Assembly: GCA_951394045.1 (NCBI GenBank)
Contig: OX595999.1
Coordinates: 1,178,001 to 1,242,000, forward strand
Reading direction: 5' to 3'
DNA from: Nitzschia sp. DOCU1
Taxonomy: Eukaryota; Bacillariophyta; Bacillariophyceae; Bacillariales; Bacillariaceae
Length of the DNA stretch: 64,000 nucleotides
Positions within the stretch are counted from its first letter, which is position 1, and each line of letters begins with the position of its first letter. Shown in pieces: positions 62,292 to 64,000 of the stretch. Under the pieces are notes generated by a model that was given only the letters and a program-made list of their open reading frames with translations, did no database searches and was not told the DNA's origin. The position numbers and the translations under genes were made by a program.

Positions 62292-64000
62292 ATGAACTCA
62301 TTTCGGTTTGCCTTTCAGAACATCAAGGGCCTCCCATTGGCACCGAGGAGCTTCAAAGCGGAACTTCTTACTTCCGTCTTCCAGGACTACCGCTTTGACT
62401 TCTTTGGTGTCCAAGAAGTTAACTGCCATGATCGCATCCTACCACCATCCCTCCGCTGGCAGCGGAGATTTCCGCATCTTCATACTATTGCCGCCACTAA
62501 TCGCCACTCTACCAGCAATCGCAGAGTGATTTTTGGCGGTACTGCTTGTTTCCTCCATGAAAATACTATGTTACGAAAAATTGACCAAGGAGAAGATCCT
62601 ACAGGATTGGGCCGATGGATATGGGTACTCCTTCAAGGCAAGCAAGGAATTCGTGTTCGCGTTATTTCTGCATATCGTCCGGTAAAAGATACTTCAGCCA
62701 AGATTACATCTGTTTTCTCTCAACACGAGCATTATTTCAATAAGGTGGCGGAGCCTCTTGGCTATCGAGAACCCCGTCTTGCCTTCTTCGAAGATTTGGA
62801 CCAGCAGGTTCATAAATGGGTGGCCGCCGGTGATCAAATTGTGATAGGCATGGACGCCAATGAAGATCTTAACGATGCCCCACAAGAATGGACATCCAAG
62901 TGGGGTCTCGTCAACATTATGCAGTCCACCCACCCCCAGCTTCCTCGTGTTGCGACATGCATGTCAAATAAGAAAGATGTTCCTATAGACGGTATCTGGA
63001 CATCCCCCGGGCTCACTGTGCGTTCTGCTGGTATGACCGGTTTTGGAGAGTTGTATGCCGAGTCAGATCATCGTCTTCTGTGGGTGGATATCGATGTCCA
63101 TTCCCTTTTTGGGTTTCCTACCCCACTTCCAGATAAACGCCCAGTAGACAGTTTGCCACTTCGGGACCCTGTCGCCATGAAGAAATATAACAAGTATGTA
63201 CTGGAGCAAATGGAACAACACAAGATACCTGCAAAAGTTTTCTCCTTGGAAAAGAAAGCTCTCTCTGGGGAGTTCTCGGTCTCCGATGTGGCTCAATACA
63301 ACAAACTTCAGGCAATTCAGGCTGATATCCGCCGCCGAGCCAAACGCAAATGTCGACGATTTTATACCAGTGCAATGGCATTCACTGCTGACGTGGGAAC
63401 AGTATATCGTCGACGCAAGTTGTGGAAATTGGTGGAGCTGCGACGCTGTAACAAACGGGTCGATGGACGAAAGATTCGCCGATTGATGCAACAACTTCGG
63501 GAATTCGATGCTCTTCGCATCTCTAGGGAAGAGGCTAACCTCCGTGCTGAAGCTGCGGTGGAAGCATGGAAGAATCTGAAGAAGAATCGGGATAGAAACA
63601 GGGAAAAGTTTGAAGAAAAGTTGGACGAACGACGAGCCCAAGCTACCGGCACCACCGTTCAATCTCAGAAACGCAGTCGACAGAATACTGCGGGTACTCG
63701 CCGCATCTTCAAAAAGATTAAGACTGTCATGAAACCTCAGGAGAGAATGGCGATCAGCACTCTAGAGTCTACTCAGCCAGACGGGACTATCGTTGAATGT
63801 CTTTCTCGGCTTGAAATTGAAGATGCCTGCGTTCAAGAAGGCCAGCGTCGCTTTACCCAGGCAGAACATACTCCATTCCTTCAGGGCTCCCTCCTGCAGG
63901 ACTTTGGATTTAATGCTGCAAGCGTGCCTACTCAGGCTGTCCTTCGGGGGGATTATGTCCCTCATGAGGATGTTTCCCACTACACTCGACTGTTCATTAA
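62292..64000 (+). CDS. Retroelement ORF2, endonuclease part, partial
   Basis: From ATG at 62292, 569 codons are open to the window edge. The APE-like endonuclease/exonuclease/phosphatase domain is complete: FAFQNIKGLP, FFGVQEVNC (catalytic Glu), RVRVISAYRP, IVIGMDANEDLN, PIDGIWTSPG and SDHRLLW. After ~260 residues a basic helical linker follows (RRRAKRKCRRF, REKFEEKLDERRAQ). The reverse transcriptase should begin beyond 64000. Confidence 0.8.
   Translation, partial: MNSFRFAFQNIKGLPLAPRSFKAELLTSVFQDYRFDFFGVQEVNCHDRILPPSLRWQRRFPHLHTIAATNRHSTSNRRVIFGGTACFLHENTMLRKIDQGEDPTGLGRWIWVLLQGKQGIRVRVISAYRPVKDTSAKITSVFSQHEHYFNKVAEPLGYREPRLAFFEDLDQQVHKWVAAGDQIVIGMDANEDLNDAPQEWTSKWGLVNIMQSTHPQLPRVATCMSNKKDVPIDGIWTSPGLTVRSAGMTGFGELYAESDHRLLWVDIDVHSLFGFPTPLPDKRPVDSLPLRDPVAMKKYNKYVLEQMEQHKIPAKVFSLEKKALSGEFSVSDVAQYNKLQAIQADIRRRAKRKCRRFYTSAMAFTADVGTVYRRRKLWKLVELRRCNKRVDGRKIRRLMQQLREFDALRISREEANLRAEAAVEAWKNLKKNRDRNREKFEEKLDERRAQATGTTVQSQKRSRQNTAGTRRIFKKIKTVMKPQERMAISTLESTQPDGTIVECLSRLEIEDACVQEGQRRFTQAEHTPFLQGSLLQDFGFNAASVPTQAVLRGDYVPHEDVSHYTRLFI

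Larger units (their letters stand above)
59750..64000 (+). mobile_element. Non-LTR (LINE-like) retroelement, right end cut
   Basis: Two consecutive frames, an 811-aa ORF1 and an ORF2 with an N-terminal APE-type endonuclease, 106 bp apart, in the order of a LINE. The reverse transcriptase is expected past the window end. ORF frames are open with no stop, so the copy may be young or still active. The 5' boundary lies somewhere upstream of 59750. Confidence 0.75.

Noticed and set aside
1..64000. tRNA, rRNA, CRISPR or operon signals
   Set aside because: Read for them but none could be supported; spliced genes and plastid presequences make a prokaryotic source untenable. A tRNAscan/Infernal run would be decisive.

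Overview
The window looks like nuclear DNA of a photosynthetic stramenopile, most likely a pennate (raphid) diatom. Several predicted proteins start with a signal peptide followed directly by a Phe, Tyr or Trp at the cleavage site, the ASAFAP-type bipartite presequence for a four-membrane plastid. Introns are short (69-360 bp) and GT-AG, with GTAAG or GTACGT donors. Lineage-typical families are present: CRAL-TRIO plus DUF6824 proteins and LRR proteins with a cytosolic N-terminus and one membrane segment. The species call is inference; no rRNA, tRNA or organelle gene was recognised. Coordinates of spliced genes are full spans, with exons given in the evidence.

Layout. 1-3.4 kb is gene-poor: an open minus-strand frame running off the left edge, a ~200-bp element with inverted ends, and a ~0.9-kb direct duplication. 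3.4-14.2 kb is dense: secreted beta-helix protein, secreted 2OG oxygenase, plastid CPBP protease with EF-hands, ankyrin protein, two plastid-type proteins of unknown function, and HPRT. 14.5-27 kb holds a GH19 chitinase with four hevein domains, an MFS sugar transporter ending in a PDZ-like domain, a bestrophin, then a patch (21.5-27 kb) of repeated segmental duplication with an LRR pseudogene, a membrane protein carrying a Cys-rich module, a gutted chitinase copy and a second intact GH19 chitinase. 27.4-52.3 kb is mostly housekeeping: COG4, a tandem CRAL-TRIO/DUF6824 pair, a SMARCAL1-like annealing helicase, a PhzF protein, a UBC/RWD-like protein, RlmN, a longin R-SNARE, a plastid-type methyltransferase and EFL1/RIA1. 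52.5-58.3 kb is a tandem array of about four ~1-kb units, each with a minus-strand one-pass membrane protein of 60-97 aa; two units also carry a divergent ALKBH6-like gene, one intact and one broken. 58.3-59.5 kb is a GT32-type glycosyltransferase with an 81-bp in-frame intron. 59.7 kb to the right edge is a non-LTR (LINE-like) retroelement: ORF1, a strong hairpin, and the 5' part of ORF2 with an APE-type endonuclease, cut by the window end.

Functional threads. Two chitinases and a membrane protein share one small Cys-rich module, which suggests shuffling of cell-surface or secreted recognition parts by local duplication. At least four proteins point to the plastid. The least described parts are the small membrane-protein/ALKBH6 array, the MFS-PDZ and CPBP-EF-hand fusions, and the Cys-rich module.
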